64,000 nt of DNA. Source: Sulfuricurvum sp. (GTDB taxonomy: Bacteria; Campylobacterota; Campylobacteria; Campylobacterales; Sulfurimonadaceae). Each line of letters begins with the position of its first letter. Position 1 is the first letter of the stretch. The stretch covers positions 124,001 through 188,000 of the forward strand of contig NZ_JAUYFF010000010.1 of NCBI RefSeq assembly GCF_030691015.1, written 5' to 3'. The notes below the pieces were generated by a model. It saw nothing but the letters and a program-made list of their open reading frames with translations, made no database searches and was not told the DNA's origin. Positions 46,308-55,219 of the stretch are shown here, one piece after another. Both the position numbers and the translations under genes were made by a program.

Positions 46308-47261
46308 TTAAATCCACCCTTTTCGTTTAAAAATATATACCGGTAAAATCGATGAAATAATCATCATAAATACGGACACTAAGTAACCGTATTTCCAATG
46401 AAGCTCAGGCAAAATATCAAAATTCATTCCGTAAATACTCGCAATCAAGGTTGGAGGGAGGAAAACAACATTGACGATCGTAAACATTTTAATAACTTTG
46501 TTTTGTTCAATGCTCAAAACACCTACGAAAATATTTTGGAGATAATCAAGCCGCTCAAAATTAAAATCGGTATAATCGATCAACGATTTGATATCTTTTA
46601 ACATAACGGTAACATCGTGTTTTAATGCGTGTTTGTATTTACTTGATTTTAAAAATGCACTCAAAATCCTCTGTTTATCATTCAGATTCTCACGAAGCTG
46701 CATATTCAAATCTTCTAACGAAGAAATACGTTCCAATATCTCTTCATCCTCATTGGAATAATCGGTCAAAACATGTTTTCGGACACGCGTGATATCTTTT
46801 GAGAGTTTTTCAATAATATCCGCATCCGCATCAATCCTGATATCCAAAAGTTGACAAAAAATATCATACCCCGTCTCAAACTGTTTCGGAGTAGCAAAAA
46901 ACTTTCGATTAAATTCATCAAAAGTATATAAGGTAGTATAACGAATAGAAATTAGCAGATCACGATAAAGGATAAAAGATACGGTCTCATTGTGAGAACT
47001 ATCAGGTTTAGTTACTAAGAAATAACTATTAATTTCAATTCTATCAGACTCTTCCCAATACCGTGAACTGATTTCAATCTCTTCCGTCTCCTGTTTGGTT
47101 GGAAACTTGATATTGAACGTATTTTCGATAAAAATAATCTCATCATACGTCGGTATCAACATATCGATCCATATCACTTTATCGATTACATCACCATCAA
47201 GTTCCGACATCGTATCGATAAAAGCTATCGCATTTTCATTACGGACGTAACATTTAATCAT
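46308..47261 (-). CDS. CorA family divalent-cation transporter
   Basis: The 317-residue protein has a large acidic N-terminal cytoplasmic domain, a long stalk helix with LEDLNMQLRENLNDKQRIL, and two C-terminal membrane helices. The YGMN signature (277-280) follows the first. CorA proteins form pentameric Mg2+, Ni2+ or Co2+ channels. The frame is open to 47309, but the ATG at 47261 overlaps the upstream stop as ATGA and yields the natural start MIKCYVRNE. It is coupled to the radical SAM gene. Confidence 0.9.
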   Translation of the reverse strand: MIKCYVRNENAIAFIDTMSELDGDVIDKVIWIDMLIPTYDEIIFIENTFNIKFPTKQETEEIEISSRYWEESDRIEINSYFLVTKPDSSHNETVSFILYRDLLISIRYTTLYTFDEFNRKFFATPKQFETGYDIFCQLLDIRIDADADIIEKLSKDITRVRKHVLTDYSNEDEEILERISSLEDLNMQLRENLNDKQRILSAFLKSSKYKHALKHDVTVMLKDIKSLIDYTDFNFERLDYLQNIFVGVLSIEQNKVIKMFTIVNVVFLPPTLIASIYGMNFDILPELHWKYGYLVSVFMMIISSILPVYIFKRKGWI

Positions 47262-48142
47262 TGTATCCCTCCTTTCACAAATCGCTCTTTGTAGGAGCAC
47301 TTTTGGCATAACTCTTCACTGCAGATCCCCTTGGAAAAACCGTCGGTTATCGCGGAAGAGCGTTTTGATGTCAGAATTTTACCCAAATTTGTCTCTCTAA
47401 GGTTACCCAGTTCCATAATCCCCTCTGAGTCCAAGCAACACGGCACTACACGGCCATCTGATAAAATCCCGATTTGTTTACTCAACCCTTGACAATAGCC
47501 ATCACCAACAATCACATTCTCCAGATTCGGCCATTCAAAATAGCGATCAAAATGGAGCAGTATTTTGGAGGCCAAACGTATTGATTGGCGCTCTCCGCTA
47601 ATCAAAGAGGCAATCATCCCCTCAGCCAAATCAAAATGACTCTCCAAAAGTTCAAACAATCGTTCATTAAAAGCACTCTCACTTCTCTCATCATCCAAAT
47701 TCCAAAGTCTCAAATTGATAAAGAAATCGCTATTTGTAGAAAGTTTCTCATCACACAGCTCTAAAATAGGCTCCATATAGTTTTCAAAGGTTCTTGAAAC
47801 ACTATTTTTATTGAAACTGTTGAGCGAAATATTGATCTGCCGAAGAGAAGGGTGAAAAAGGGGTTTGCGACGGATGGAATCGAGATAAAATCCGCTGGTG
47901 GTAATCATCACTTTTAATCCGCTGCTTTGTGCAATATCCAAATACTCATTAAGAGTACTCAGCACCATTGGATCACCCATCACATGGAGCGCAATTTCAT
48001 CCGTATAAGGGGATAACTCTTCGACTACTTTTTTAAAAAATGGGAGTTCCATCGTTGTGGACGGTTTTGTTTTCGGAGGACAAAAACTGCATGAGAGTCC
48101 GCAAACATTGGTTATTTCAACATAAGCACGACTGAATTTCAT
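47258..48142 (-). CDS. Radical SAM/SPASM domain protein
   Basis: A 294-residue protein with the radical SAM cluster motif CGLSCSFC (C14, C18, C21) and a C-terminal SPASM-like cysteine set (GDGYCQGL, VVPCCLDSEG, CSEELCQKC) that would hold extra Fe-S clusters. SPASM proteins often modify peptides or anaerobically activate enzymes. No peptide substrate gene is evident, so the target is unknown. The ATG at 48142 has an AAAAGGATT ribosome binding site; an in-frame ATG at 48160 would run into the divergent thioredoxin-like gene. Confidence 0.82.
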   Translation of the reverse strand: MKFSRAYVEITNVCGLSCSFCPPKTKPSTTMELPFFKKVVEELSPYTDEIALHVMGDPMVLSTLNEYLDIAQSSGLKVMITTSGFYLDSIRRKPLFHPSLRQINISLNSFNKNSVSRTFENYMEPILELCDEKLSTNSDFFINLRLWNLDDERSESAFNERLFELLESHFDLAEGMIASLISGERQSIRLASKILLHFDRYFEWPNLENVIVGDGYCQGLSKQIGILSDGRVVPCCLDSEGIMELGNLRETNLGKILTSKRSSAITDGFSKGICSEELCQKCSYKERFVKGGIQ

Positions 48143-48148
48143 TATAAT
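48143..48148 (+). promoter_or_regulatory. TATAAT directly before the thioredoxin-like start
   Basis: A perfect -10 hexamer ends 6 bases before the ATG at 48155, so transcription should begin at or next to the A of the start codon. No ribosome binding site is present, which fits a leaderless mRNA. No -35 match is visible. Confidence 0.45.
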
Positions 48149-48154
48149 CCTTTT

Positions 48155-48478
48155 ATGCAAACCTTAGAATTACTCAACCTCACCCTAAACACGAATGATG
48201 CGGTCATGCTCTATTTTAGCGCACCCACTTGTAACGTCTGCCATGCCCTAAAACCCAAACTGACCGAAGCCATTATGGAGAATTTTCCCTCTTTTGTCAT
48301 TGAGAGTATCGACATCTCAGAAACCCCTGAAATTGCATCCCATTTTACCGTTTTTACTATTCCGACAGTGCTAATATTTTTTCAGGGGCGAGAATTTTTG
48401 CGGAAAAGCCGACACATGAGTGTCGGAGAAGTTATTTCTGATATCCGCCGACCTTATACCCTTATGGCAGAAAGCTGA
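48155..48478 (+). CDS. Thioredoxin-like protein with CNVC active site
   Basis: A 107-residue thioredoxin-fold protein without a signal peptide. The active site reads PTCNVCH (C26, C29) rather than the usual WCGPC. The cis-proline loop is FTIPTVLIFF. It is likely cytoplasmic, with altered redox potential. There is no Shine-Dalgarno sequence before the ATG, and its start is 12 bases from the divergent radical SAM start. Its 3' end overlaps the SPOUT methyltransferase gene by 17 bases. Confidence 0.8.
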   Translation: MQTLELLNLTLNTNDAVMLYFSAPTCNVCHALKPKLTEAIMENFPSFVIESIDISETPEIASHFTVFTIPTVLIFFQGREFLRKSRHMSVGEVISDIRRPYTLMAES

Positions 48479-49214
48479 CAATCCCTGCCGTTACGGCAAC
48501 ATTGAGGGACTCCACTCCGCGATGCATTTCTATCGATACGCTGTGAGTAGAAGCACGCATCACAGCATCGCTGACCCCTTCGGATTCATTACCCAAGACA
48601 AAAATAGCGCGAGACGGAATTTTCAGTGTATGAATATCTTCTGTGGCATGCGATGAGAGGGTAATAATTGCCGTATCTCTCAGTCCCAATATCTCAGACA
48701 AATCTTCACAATAATAGATCGGTATTTTAAACAGTGTCCCCGCAGACGCTTTCATCACCAGTGGAGAGAGTTTCGTGCTGTTACGGCGAGGCAGTACGAT
48801 CCCGTCGATCTTACTCGCCGCGGCAGAGCGGACAATCATCCCAAGATTTTGGGGATTGTTAATCCCATCGAGGGCTAAAAGACGAAAGGAGGAGGGGAGA
48901 TCCGTTTCGATGTTGGTAGCGCTTCGATAATTGCGGGATACCACATCGATAGCAACCCCTTGATCTTGTGCACTGTTTTTAGAGATACGGGATAATGATT
49001 CTTTTGTATGGTATTTGATCTCCACACCGCGCATCTCGGCTAACGCCATAATCTCTTCAATCGTCTCATCGGTGCGGTTGCTTTTGGAGAGATGAAGCTT
49101 ATGGATCTGTACCGCATTATCACGCAACACTTCGACTGCGACGTTGCGACCGTACAGAGTAATCAGCGAATCAAAGAAACGCTTTTTTTCTAAATATTCA
49201 GGAGAGTCCTGCAT
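48462..49214 (-). CDS. TrmH/SpoU-family RNA 2'-O-methyltransferase
   Basis: The 250-residue SPOUT enzyme has an N-terminal substrate-binding domain and the knot motifs LALDGINNPQNLGMIVRSA (motif 1), FVLGNESEGVS (motif 2) and VSIEMHRGVESLNVAVTAGI (motif 3). It 2'-O-methylates a ribose in rRNA or tRNA; the exact site is not known. It is distinct from the RlmB-like copy at 62331. It starts within the tkt stop (1-base overlap). Confidence 0.88.
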   Translation of the reverse strand: MQDSPEYLEKKRFFDSLITLYGRNVAVEVLRDNAVQIHKLHLSKSNRTDETIEEIMALAEMRGVEIKYHTKESLSRISKNSAQDQGVAIDVVSRNYRSATNIETDLPSSFRLLALDGINNPQNLGMIVRSAAASKIDGIVLPRRNSTKLSPLVMKASAGTLFKIPIYYCEDLSEILGLRDTAIITLSSHATEDIHTLKIPSRAIFVLGNESEGVSDAVMRASTHSVSIEMHRGVESLNVAVTAGIVSFLP

Positions 49215-51130
49215 TAGATTTTTGCCGCAACGGCTTCCGCAGTAAATCCGAATTTCTCAAACAGCTTATCGGCCGGTGCACTGGCACCGAATCCCTCCAT
49301 CGCGACTACCGTATCGGCAAAACGGTACCATTCAAGACCTCTTGCCGCTTCAATAGCAATACGTTTTGTTCCCGTTTTGATAATAGTGTCGATGTAGCTT
49401 TGCGGCTGTTCCAACAATAAGTCAAAACAAGGGACGCTCACAACGTTAGCGGCAATTCCACGTGATAAGAGGAGTTCGGCAGATTCAATTGCCAAACCAA
49501 CTTCAGAACCCGATGCCATCAAGGTCACGGTTGCATCATTACGTTCTACCAATAGGTATCCGCCGTTTTCCACATCTCCGTGAACCGCAGTGGGGAGCAA
49601 CGGAAGATTTTGGCGTGAACAGACAAAAGCAGATGGTGAGTGTTTCATCGAAAGGGCTTTTTGCCAAGATTTGACATTTTCCACACCATCCGCCGGACGG
49701 TAGACGTAGAAATTCGGTAATGCTCTAAACTGACTCAAATGCTCGATCGGCTGATGAGTAGGGCCGTCTTCACCGACACCGATACTGTCATGCGTCCAAA
49801 TAAAGAAATGCTGAATACCGCTCAACGCCGCAATACGGGCGGATGGTTTAAGATAATCGCTGAAAACAAAGAAGGTTGCACTGAACGGCATAATCGGACC
49901 GTATAACGCCATCGCATTCGTAATTGAGGCCATCGCGTGCTCACGGATACCGAAATGGATGTTTTTACCCTTAGGGAAATCACCCATATTGGCAAGTTCC
50001 GTTTTATTAGAGGGTCCGAGGTCAGCCGATCCGCCTAAGAATCCCGGAATTGCTTTTGCAATTGCGTTCAGAATAATTCCGTTCGTATTGCGGGTCGCAT
50101 CCGCTTTTTCGAAACTAGGCCATTGAATACGACTGAAATCAGGGTTCATTAACTGCTCATACGCTTCGTTTTGTTCGACCAACGGAAGCTCTTTGATCCG
50201 ATGATTCCACTCACGTTCTGCCAAGTCCCCTTTTTCGATCGCGCATCGGAAACGCTCTAGTACATCCGCATCGACAGCAAATGTCGCTTCAGGATCAAAT
50301 CCTGCGTGCGCTTTAGCGGTTTTAATCACATCATGACCCAACGGTGCACCGTGTGCATGGTGAGATCCTTCCATTTTACCGCCCCCTTTGGCGATAACGG
50401 TGTTGGCGATAATAAGTACCGGACGGTTAATCGTTTTGGCTTGCGTCAATGCACTGTCGATTTCATCAAAGTTGTGTCCGTCAATCTCCAAGACTGCCCA
50501 GTTTTGAGACTCGAAACGATCCCGCATATTTTCACTGAGACTAAGTTCGGTAGACCCCTCGATCGTAATGCGGTTAGAATCGTAAATCAATACCAGATTA
50601 TCCAACCCCATATGACCTGCGATGGAGCACGCTTCATAGCTGATCCCCTCTTCCAAGTCACCGTCACCGCACAGACAATAGACATTATGATCGATCAATT
50701 CGGCCGTTTCCGAGTTGACTTTGTTTCCGACATACGCAGACGCCATCGCAAAACCGACGGCATTAGCAATCCCCTGCCCTAGCGGTCCTGTTGTGATCTC
50801 AATCCCTGCCGTGTGGCCAAACTCAGGGTGTCCCGGAGTTTTGGAATCTAGTTGGCGGAAATTTTTAAGATCATCGATCTCCAACCCGTACCCCCAAAGA
50901 TAATAAAGGGAATAAATAAGCCCTGTTCCATGACCGCCTGAAAAAACAAGACGATCACGGTTCAGCCATTCCGGATTTTTCGGATTGTGGTTCATGTGCT
51001 CTGAGAGAACTACGGCGATATCCGCTAATCCCATCGGTGCGCCCGGATGTCCTGAATTGGCTTGCTGAACCATATCTGCCGCTAAAAAGCGGATTGTATC
51101 TGCCATTTTTTGGCGCATTGCATTACTCAT
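49214..51130 (-). CDS. tkt: Transketolase
   Basis: The 638-residue thiamine-diphosphate enzyme moves two-carbon units in the pentose phosphate or Calvin pathways. It shows QQANSGHPGAPMGLADIA, the ThDP motif CGDGDLEEGISYEA, HFGIREHAMASI, and the WTHDSIGVGEDGPTHQPIEH pyrimidine-domain segment. It lies 3 bases after the prenyltransferase gene. Confidence 0.96.
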   Translation of the reverse strand: MSNAMRQKMADTIRFLAADMVQQANSGHPGAPMGLADIAVVLSEHMNHNPKNPEWLNRDRLVFSGGHGTGLIYSLYYLWGYGLEIDDLKNFRQLDSKTPGHPEFGHTAGIEITTGPLGQGIANAVGFAMASAYVGNKVNSETAELIDHNVYCLCGDGDLEEGISYEACSIAGHMGLDNLVLIYDSNRITIEGSTELSLSENMRDRFESQNWAVLEIDGHNFDEIDSALTQAKTINRPVLIIANTVIAKGGGKMEGSHHAHGAPLGHDVIKTAKAHAGFDPEATFAVDADVLERFRCAIEKGDLAEREWNHRIKELPLVEQNEAYEQLMNPDFSRIQWPSFEKADATRNTNGIILNAIAKAIPGFLGGSADLGPSNKTELANMGDFPKGKNIHFGIREHAMASITNAMALYGPIMPFSATFFVFSDYLKPSARIAALSGIQHFFIWTHDSIGVGEDGPTHQPIEHLSQFRALPNFYVYRPADGVENVKSWQKALSMKHSPSAFVCSRQNLPLLPTAVHGDVENGGYLLVERNDATVTLMASGSEVGLAIESAELLLSRGIAANVVSVPCFDLLLEQPQSYIDTIIKTGTKRIAIEAARGLEWYRFADTVVAMEGFGASAPADKLFEKFGFTAEAVAAKI

Positions 51131-51133
51131 TAT

Positions 51134-51982
51134 TTAGTCCTTGTGTCGGTTAATGTAGTGGTTAAGTGTTGGTGACAATTCACGCTGCAAATTCTCATCA
51201 AAACTTTCCATTCTTTGTGTTATTTTATCCGCTAGAGTATTCGCTTCTTCCATTGCCGTGTCGTATCCGAGCAACGTAACAAAGCTGTTTTTCGCTTCAT
51301 CATTATTGGTTGTTTTGCCCGCTTCTTCATCATCTTGCGTCACATCCAAAATGTCATCTTGGATTTGGAACAATAATCCCAAATCTATTCCGAAATCATA
51401 CAATTCGCTCGCAATGTCATCACGTCCGACAATGAACGCGCCCATTTGAAGAGATGCAGCGATCAGTTTCCCCGTTTTATGAATATGGAGCATCTTCACT
51501 TGATCCAATTCGAGGCGGTGATTCTCAAAATGGCAATCAATCGCCTGACCCAAAACCATCCCCGCTACACCGCCGTTATGAGCGAGAGAGCGAACCAATT
51601 TGACAATCACACGATCGGAGAGCGGGGCATTGGAGAGTACCTCAAATGCGTAGGTATTAAGAGCATCCCCTGCTAAAATAGCACTCACTTCATCATAGGT
51701 TTTATGCAGTGTCGGAATACCGCGCCGTAAATCGGCATTATCCATTGCGGGGAGATCATCATGAATCAAGGAATAGGTATGAAGCAATTCGATTGCCAAT
51801 GCGACATGGTAAGCACTTTGGGTTAAGAGAGGGTTGTAGGCTCGAACAACCCCTAAAAGGAGAGCCGGACGGAACCGTTTCCCGCCTCCGGTGAGCATTT
51901 GACGCAACGATGACTCATAATGGGGATGAAAGCAGGGAACAGTGGGAAGATGTAACCCTAAAAATGCTTCAAACTGCTCCAT
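51134..51982 (-). CDS. ispA: Short-chain polyprenyl diphosphate synthase
   Basis: The 282-residue trans-prenyltransferase condenses IPP with allylic diphosphates to FPP or GGPP. Both aspartate-rich motifs are present: DDLPAMDNAD (75-84) and DDILD (209-213). Two small residues follow DD in the first motif as in FPP synthases; product length is inferred. It feeds undecaprenyl-phosphate and quinone synthesis. Confidence 0.9.
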   Translation of the reverse strand: MEQFEAFLGLHLPTVPCFHPHYESSLRQMLTGGGKRFRPALLLGVVRAYNPLLTQSAYHVALAIELLHTYSLIHDDLPAMDNADLRRGIPTLHKTYDEVSAILAGDALNTYAFEVLSNAPLSDRVIVKLVRSLAHNGGVAGMVLGQAIDCHFENHRLELDQVKMLHIHKTGKLIAASLQMGAFIVGRDDIASELYDFGIDLGLLFQIQDDILDVTQDDEEAGKTTNNDEAKNSFVTLLGYDTAMEEANTLADKITQRMESFDENLQRELSPTLNHYINRHKD

Positions 51983-52026
51983 CTATATCCTACTATTTTT
52001 TTAGCGAAATAGTATCATGTGCGAGC

Positions 52027-52392
52027 TTATATCTTCTCGATTATATCGGTGATAGCGTTCTCATCATCGACCAAAACAACAGTCGGCTTATAGTTCTCAA
52101 GTTCTTGATCATTGTAGGTTGCATACGCAACGATAATAATTTTATCGCCTTTATGTACTTTTCGCGCCGCAGCACCGTTAAGACAAATATCGCGTTGCCC
52201 CCGTTCACCGAGTATAATGTAGGTTGAAAATCGCTCACCGTTATTAATGTTCAAAATTTCCACTTTTTGCCCTACTCGCATTTTGGAAGCTTCCAAAAGC
52301 TCTTCGTCAACCGTAATAGAACCCACATAATTGAGGTTGGCATCGGTGACCGTAGCGCGGTGTATTTTACTGTAAAGCATTTCGATCAACAT
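52027..52392 (-). CDS. panD: Aspartate 1-decarboxylase proenzyme
   Basis: PanD makes beta-alanine for pantothenate and is a pyruvoyl enzyme. The 121-residue precursor has the self-cleavage site between G24 and S25 in [15 protein letters not shown], and the [14 protein letters not shown] lead segment. It follows the ferredoxin gene by 3 bases and is unlinked to panC. Confidence 0.95.
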   Translation of the reverse strand: MLIEMLYSKIHRATVTDANLNYVGSITVDEELLEASKMRVGQKVEILNINNGERFSTYIILGERGQRDICLNGAAARKVHKGDKIIIVAYATYNDQELENYKPTVVLVDDENAITDIIEKI

Positions 52393-52395
52393 GAT

Positions 52396-52770
52396 TTATC
52401 TACCCATCTGCTTCATCATATCAGCCGGTGTGATCGCTGCATCCCATAATTCTTGCGGGATAACATACTCTTGAACCACTTCACCGCCTATAATATGACG
52501 ATCGATAATTTCATTGATTTTCTCTTTAGTAAGACCTGCATACATCACATGCCCAGGCTCTACAAGCATAATAGGTCCCACATTACAGCGGTTCATGCAC
52601 GATGTACGAATCGGTTGTACGGTTGCGATCAAACCTTTTTGCATCAAGGTTTGTGCTAAATGCTGAAATAGATCCTGAGTTTGCGGATTGACACAACTCG
52701 GTTTTGGCATCCCAGGAGGGGAACTTTGTTCACACTTGAAAATATAAAACGCCGGTTGTGGAAGACCCAT
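52396..52770 (-). CDS. Thioredoxin-fold [2Fe-2S] ferredoxin
   Basis: A 124-residue protein with four cysteines in the Shethna/thioredoxin-like ferredoxin pattern: C13 and C26 around EQSSPPGMPKPS, and C58 and C62 in SCMNRCNVGP. It is likely an electron carrier with one [2Fe-2S] cluster. An AAGGAG ribosome binding site precedes the ATG, and a 6-bp hairpin (CGGTGA/TCACCG, 52790-52807) stands just upstream in the leader. It heads the run ferredoxin-panD-ispA-tkt-methyltransferase. Confidence 0.85.
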   Translation of the reverse strand: MGLPQPAFYIFKCEQSSPPGMPKPSCVNPQTQDLFQHLAQTLMQKGLIATVQPIRTSCMNRCNVGPIMLVEPGHVMYAGLTKEKINEIIDRHIIGGEVVQEYVIPQELWDAAITPADMMKQMGR

Positions 52771-52822
52771 CAGCTGCTCCTTATGGATTCGGTGAGTTCA
52801 TTCACCGGAAAATAATTACGGC

Positions 52823-52828
52823 ATTATA
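52823..52828 (-). promoter_or_regulatory. Candidate -10 for the ferredoxin-panD-ispA-tkt run
   Basis: TATAAT on the minus strand, 53 bases before the ferredoxin ATG and just beyond the murE hairpin. No -35 match is seen. Confidence 0.45.
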
Positions 52829-52835
52829 GCCAAAT

Positions 52836-52864
52836 CTTACGAGTGCATATTAAGCTCCCGTAAG
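52836..52864 (-). terminator. Hairpin downstream of murE
   Basis: CTTACG (52836-52841) and CGTAAG (52859-52864) pair, extended by two more pairs, 13 bases past the murE stop. ATTTGG follows rather than a T run. It may separate murE from the next promoter. Confidence 0.4.
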
Positions 52865-52876
52865 CAACTTGTTGGT

Positions 52877-54172
52877 TTAAATCTCTTTTAACAACTCACG
52901 AGCTACAACACGATCATCGAAAGGGAGATGCTGATCATAGATGATCTGGGACGTCTCATCCCCTTTGCCTAGGATCAAAACGACTTCATCACCGCTCCGC
53001 TCACGAAGCGCTTGTGCTATTGCACTGCGGCGATTAACATCAACATAAACATTACTTTTGTCTTCAATTCCCGCCAAAATATCTTCGATAATACTATCCG
53101 GATCTTCAAAACGGGGATTATCACTAGTAACATAGACTTTTTTGGCATAAGCACTGGCGACTCTCCCCATCATCGGTCGTTTGGTTCGATCACGATCCCC
53201 ACCCGCACCGAATACCACAAGGACCTCTTTCTCTTTGAGGGCATTAAGGACTTGTTCCATTCCATCGGGAGTATGGGCAAAATCGACAATGACAAGAGGA
53301 TTTTCACTCACCACTTCCATCCGTCCGCTAACACCGCCAAAGTTCTCAACCGCATCGGCGATTTTCTCTAAACTCTCATTACTGACCAAATGCACAGCAG
53401 CCATAGCCGCCGTTATATTGTACAAATTAAAGAAACCGTGCAAGGAGGAGACAAACGGAACATGATCTTCAAAATGTTTTAGAACACCGCTGACTCCGTT
53501 ATTCAACGAATAGGCTATGATTTTGTAAGTAGCGGGATTTTCCACTCCATACGTAAAAGCGTTTTTGATATTGAACTGTGCTTTGGCCTCATCTTTATTG
53601 ATAAGTTTCTTTGTCTCATCTTGAAAAAAGAGATTCTTGATACGGGTGTACTCTTCGATGCTCTCGTGATAATCAAGGTGATCTTGGGTGATATTGGTCA
53701 AAATTTTAAGACCGAACGTGATTCCAGCAATCCGCTCTTGCTCTATTGCGTGAGAGCTTACTTCCATAATAAAATATTCGCATCCTGCCGCAATCGCGTG
53801 AGCCATATGGCGATAGGTGTTAAGTACGCTCGGAGTGGTCAACGTTTTACCCTCTACAGGTGTATCATTCATAAAGAATCCGCGTGTCCCCTGCATCGCC
53901 GACTTGTGGCCCAAATCGAGCAGTAAAGAGTAAATAGCACTTGCGGTTGTCGTTTTACCGTTTGTTCCGGTAATTCCGATAACGCATAGTCGGTCCAATC
54001 CAAAAATACTCCAGCACTCACTCGGAGTTATAATCGAGTGTGCACCGCGTTCAATCGCATCCTCTTTGTATTTCTCATTTTGCTTCGTCAGTAAAAAAGC
54101 GCATTCACTGCCGCAATCACTAGAATTTTCACTAATGTATCGATAAGGCTGGGCTTCAATCTCAATTTTCAA
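52877..54172 (-). CDS. murE: UDP-MurNAc-tripeptide synthetase MurE
   Basis: MurE adds the third residue of the peptidoglycan stem peptide. The 431-residue Mur ligase has the ATP loop GTNGKTT (69-75), TNITQDHLDYH, and the DNPR motif (351-354) that selects meso-diaminopimelate. It is shorter than the E. coli enzyme (495) because the N-terminal domain is reduced. Its start overlaps the TPR-like gene by 11 bases. Confidence 0.95.
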   Translation of the reverse strand: MKIEIEAQPYRYISENSSDCGSECAFLLTKQNEKYKEDAIERGAHSIITPSECWSIFGLDRLCVIGITGTNGKTTTASAIYSLLLDLGHKSAMQGTRGFFMNDTPVEGKTLTTPSVLNTYRHMAHAIAAGCEYFIMEVSSHAIEQERIAGITFGLKILTNITQDHLDYHESIEEYTRIKNLFFQDETKKLINKDEAKAQFNIKNAFTYGVENPATYKIIAYSLNNGVSGVLKHFEDHVPFVSSLHGFFNLYNITAAMAAVHLVSNESLEKIADAVENFGGVSGRMEVVSENPLVIVDFAHTPDGMEQVLNALKEKEVLVVFGAGGDRDRTKRPMMGRVASAYAKKVYVTSDNPRFEDPDSIIEDILAGIEDKSNVYVDVNRRSAIAQALRERSGDEVVLILGKGDETSQIIYDQHLPFDDRVVARELLKEI

Positions 54173-54755
54173 TGCTTTTCCCCTTGGCTAAACGTCGTAA
54201 TAAATTGCGAAGCTGTCGGTCATTCGGATAGACACCGAGGGCACTCTCTAAATAGCTCAGTGCCATCTCTTTGTATCCATGATCGATCAAATTGTCCAGA
54301 AAATCGACAAAATCCTCTTTTTCCGTGATAATAACCCGAGTTGAAAACATAATATTTTCAAAAATTCGGTTGAAATCGTTATCATTTTCTACCAACTCTT
54401 TGAATTCGGTATACATAATTCCGTCTTCATACGCCAAACGCTGCTTCACGGTCTCATCGAACAGTCCCGAAAGCTGCTCCATTGTCCCATCCATTGTCTC
54501 CAAAATCTCAGAGATAATGATGTCCGCCGATTCAGTATCTTCACTTCGTAATATTGTATAGTAATCGAAAAGTGCTTCACCGGCACTCTCGCCGCTCATT
54601 GCCATATCTGAGAGGATCGCACCGTTATAGGCTTCTTTAGACTCCGGATAATCTTTAAGCGCTAAAGAATAATCACGCAAAGCCTCAGTATATTGACCCG
54701 CCAAAAAATGTTCGTTTGCTTGTTTGAGGGTTTTGGTTAAATTGATTGTTTTCAT
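54162..54755 (-). CDS. TPR-like protein of unknown function
   Basis: The 197-residue soluble protein begins with one clear TPR-like helical pair (ANEHFLAGQYTEALRDYSLALKDYPESKEAYN). A long acidic helical centre follows, and a second TPR-like end (GYKEMALSYLESALGVYPNDRQLRNLLRRLAKG). There is no signal peptide. It is coupled to murE by an 11-base overlap, suggesting an envelope-related or assembly role, but that is inference. Confidence 0.7.
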   Translation of the reverse strand: MKTINLTKTLKQANEHFLAGQYTEALRDYSLALKDYPESKEAYNGAILSDMAMSGESAGEALFDYYTILRSEDTESADIIISEILETMDGTMEQLSGLFDETVKQRLAYEDGIMYTEFKELVENDNDFNRIFENIMFSTRVIITEKEDFVDFLDNLIDHGYKEMALSYLESALGVYPNDRQLRNLLRRLAKGKSIEN

Positions 54756-54801
54756 TCTTACTCCCTCCGCTTTTTATTAATATCGGCACATTCAGACTAA
54801 A

Positions 54802-55077
54802 TTATAGTGCGTCGATTTGATGTTCCATACCGTGCGGTACATTGATTACGAGTAATTCCGGATGAATATCCATACGCAACTGACGTTCAACACCGTATTT
54901 CAAAGTATTCCCACTGCTTGAGCATCCAATACACGCACCTTGTAGCTGTACATATACTGTACCATTCTTTACACCTAAAAATGCTATATCTCCACCGTCT
55001 AATGCAAGACTTGGACGTATTTTATCAATTACATTCCGAACTGGTTGCATCAATTCTTCATCACTAAATGGAATCAT
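54802..55077 (-). CDS. NifU C-terminal-domain Fe-S protein
   Basis: The 91-residue protein is a stand-alone NifU-like domain with the cluster-binding CIGC pair (C49, C52) in LQGACIGCSSSGNTLKYGVE. Such proteins (NfuA/Nfu type) carry and transfer [4Fe-4S] or [2Fe-2S] clusters. It lies 46 bases before the TPR-like gene. Confidence 0.88.
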   Translation of the reverse strand: MIPFSDEELMQPVRNVIDKIRPSLALDGGDIAFLGVKNGTVYVQLQGACIGCSSSGNTLKYGVERQLRMDIHPELLVINVPHGMEHQIDAL

Positions 55078-55196
55078 GGTTATCGTACCTTTTAAAGCTC
55101 AAATATGGCGTTATAGTATAAGAAGTGGACTAAACATGTACTAATGCGAAAAGGGTAGTTTTCGAGTGAAGCTCGATTTAAGGGGTTGATGGGTTA

Positions 55197-55219
55197 TTGA
55201 ACTCGTTAAACGAGTTCAA
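55197..55219. terminator. Palindrome spanning the rplQ stop codon
   Basis: TTGAACTCG (55197-55205) and CGAGTTCAA (55211-55219) form a perfect 9-bp stem whose loop contains the rplQ stop. It could terminate the alpha operon. No T tract follows. Confidence 0.45.
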
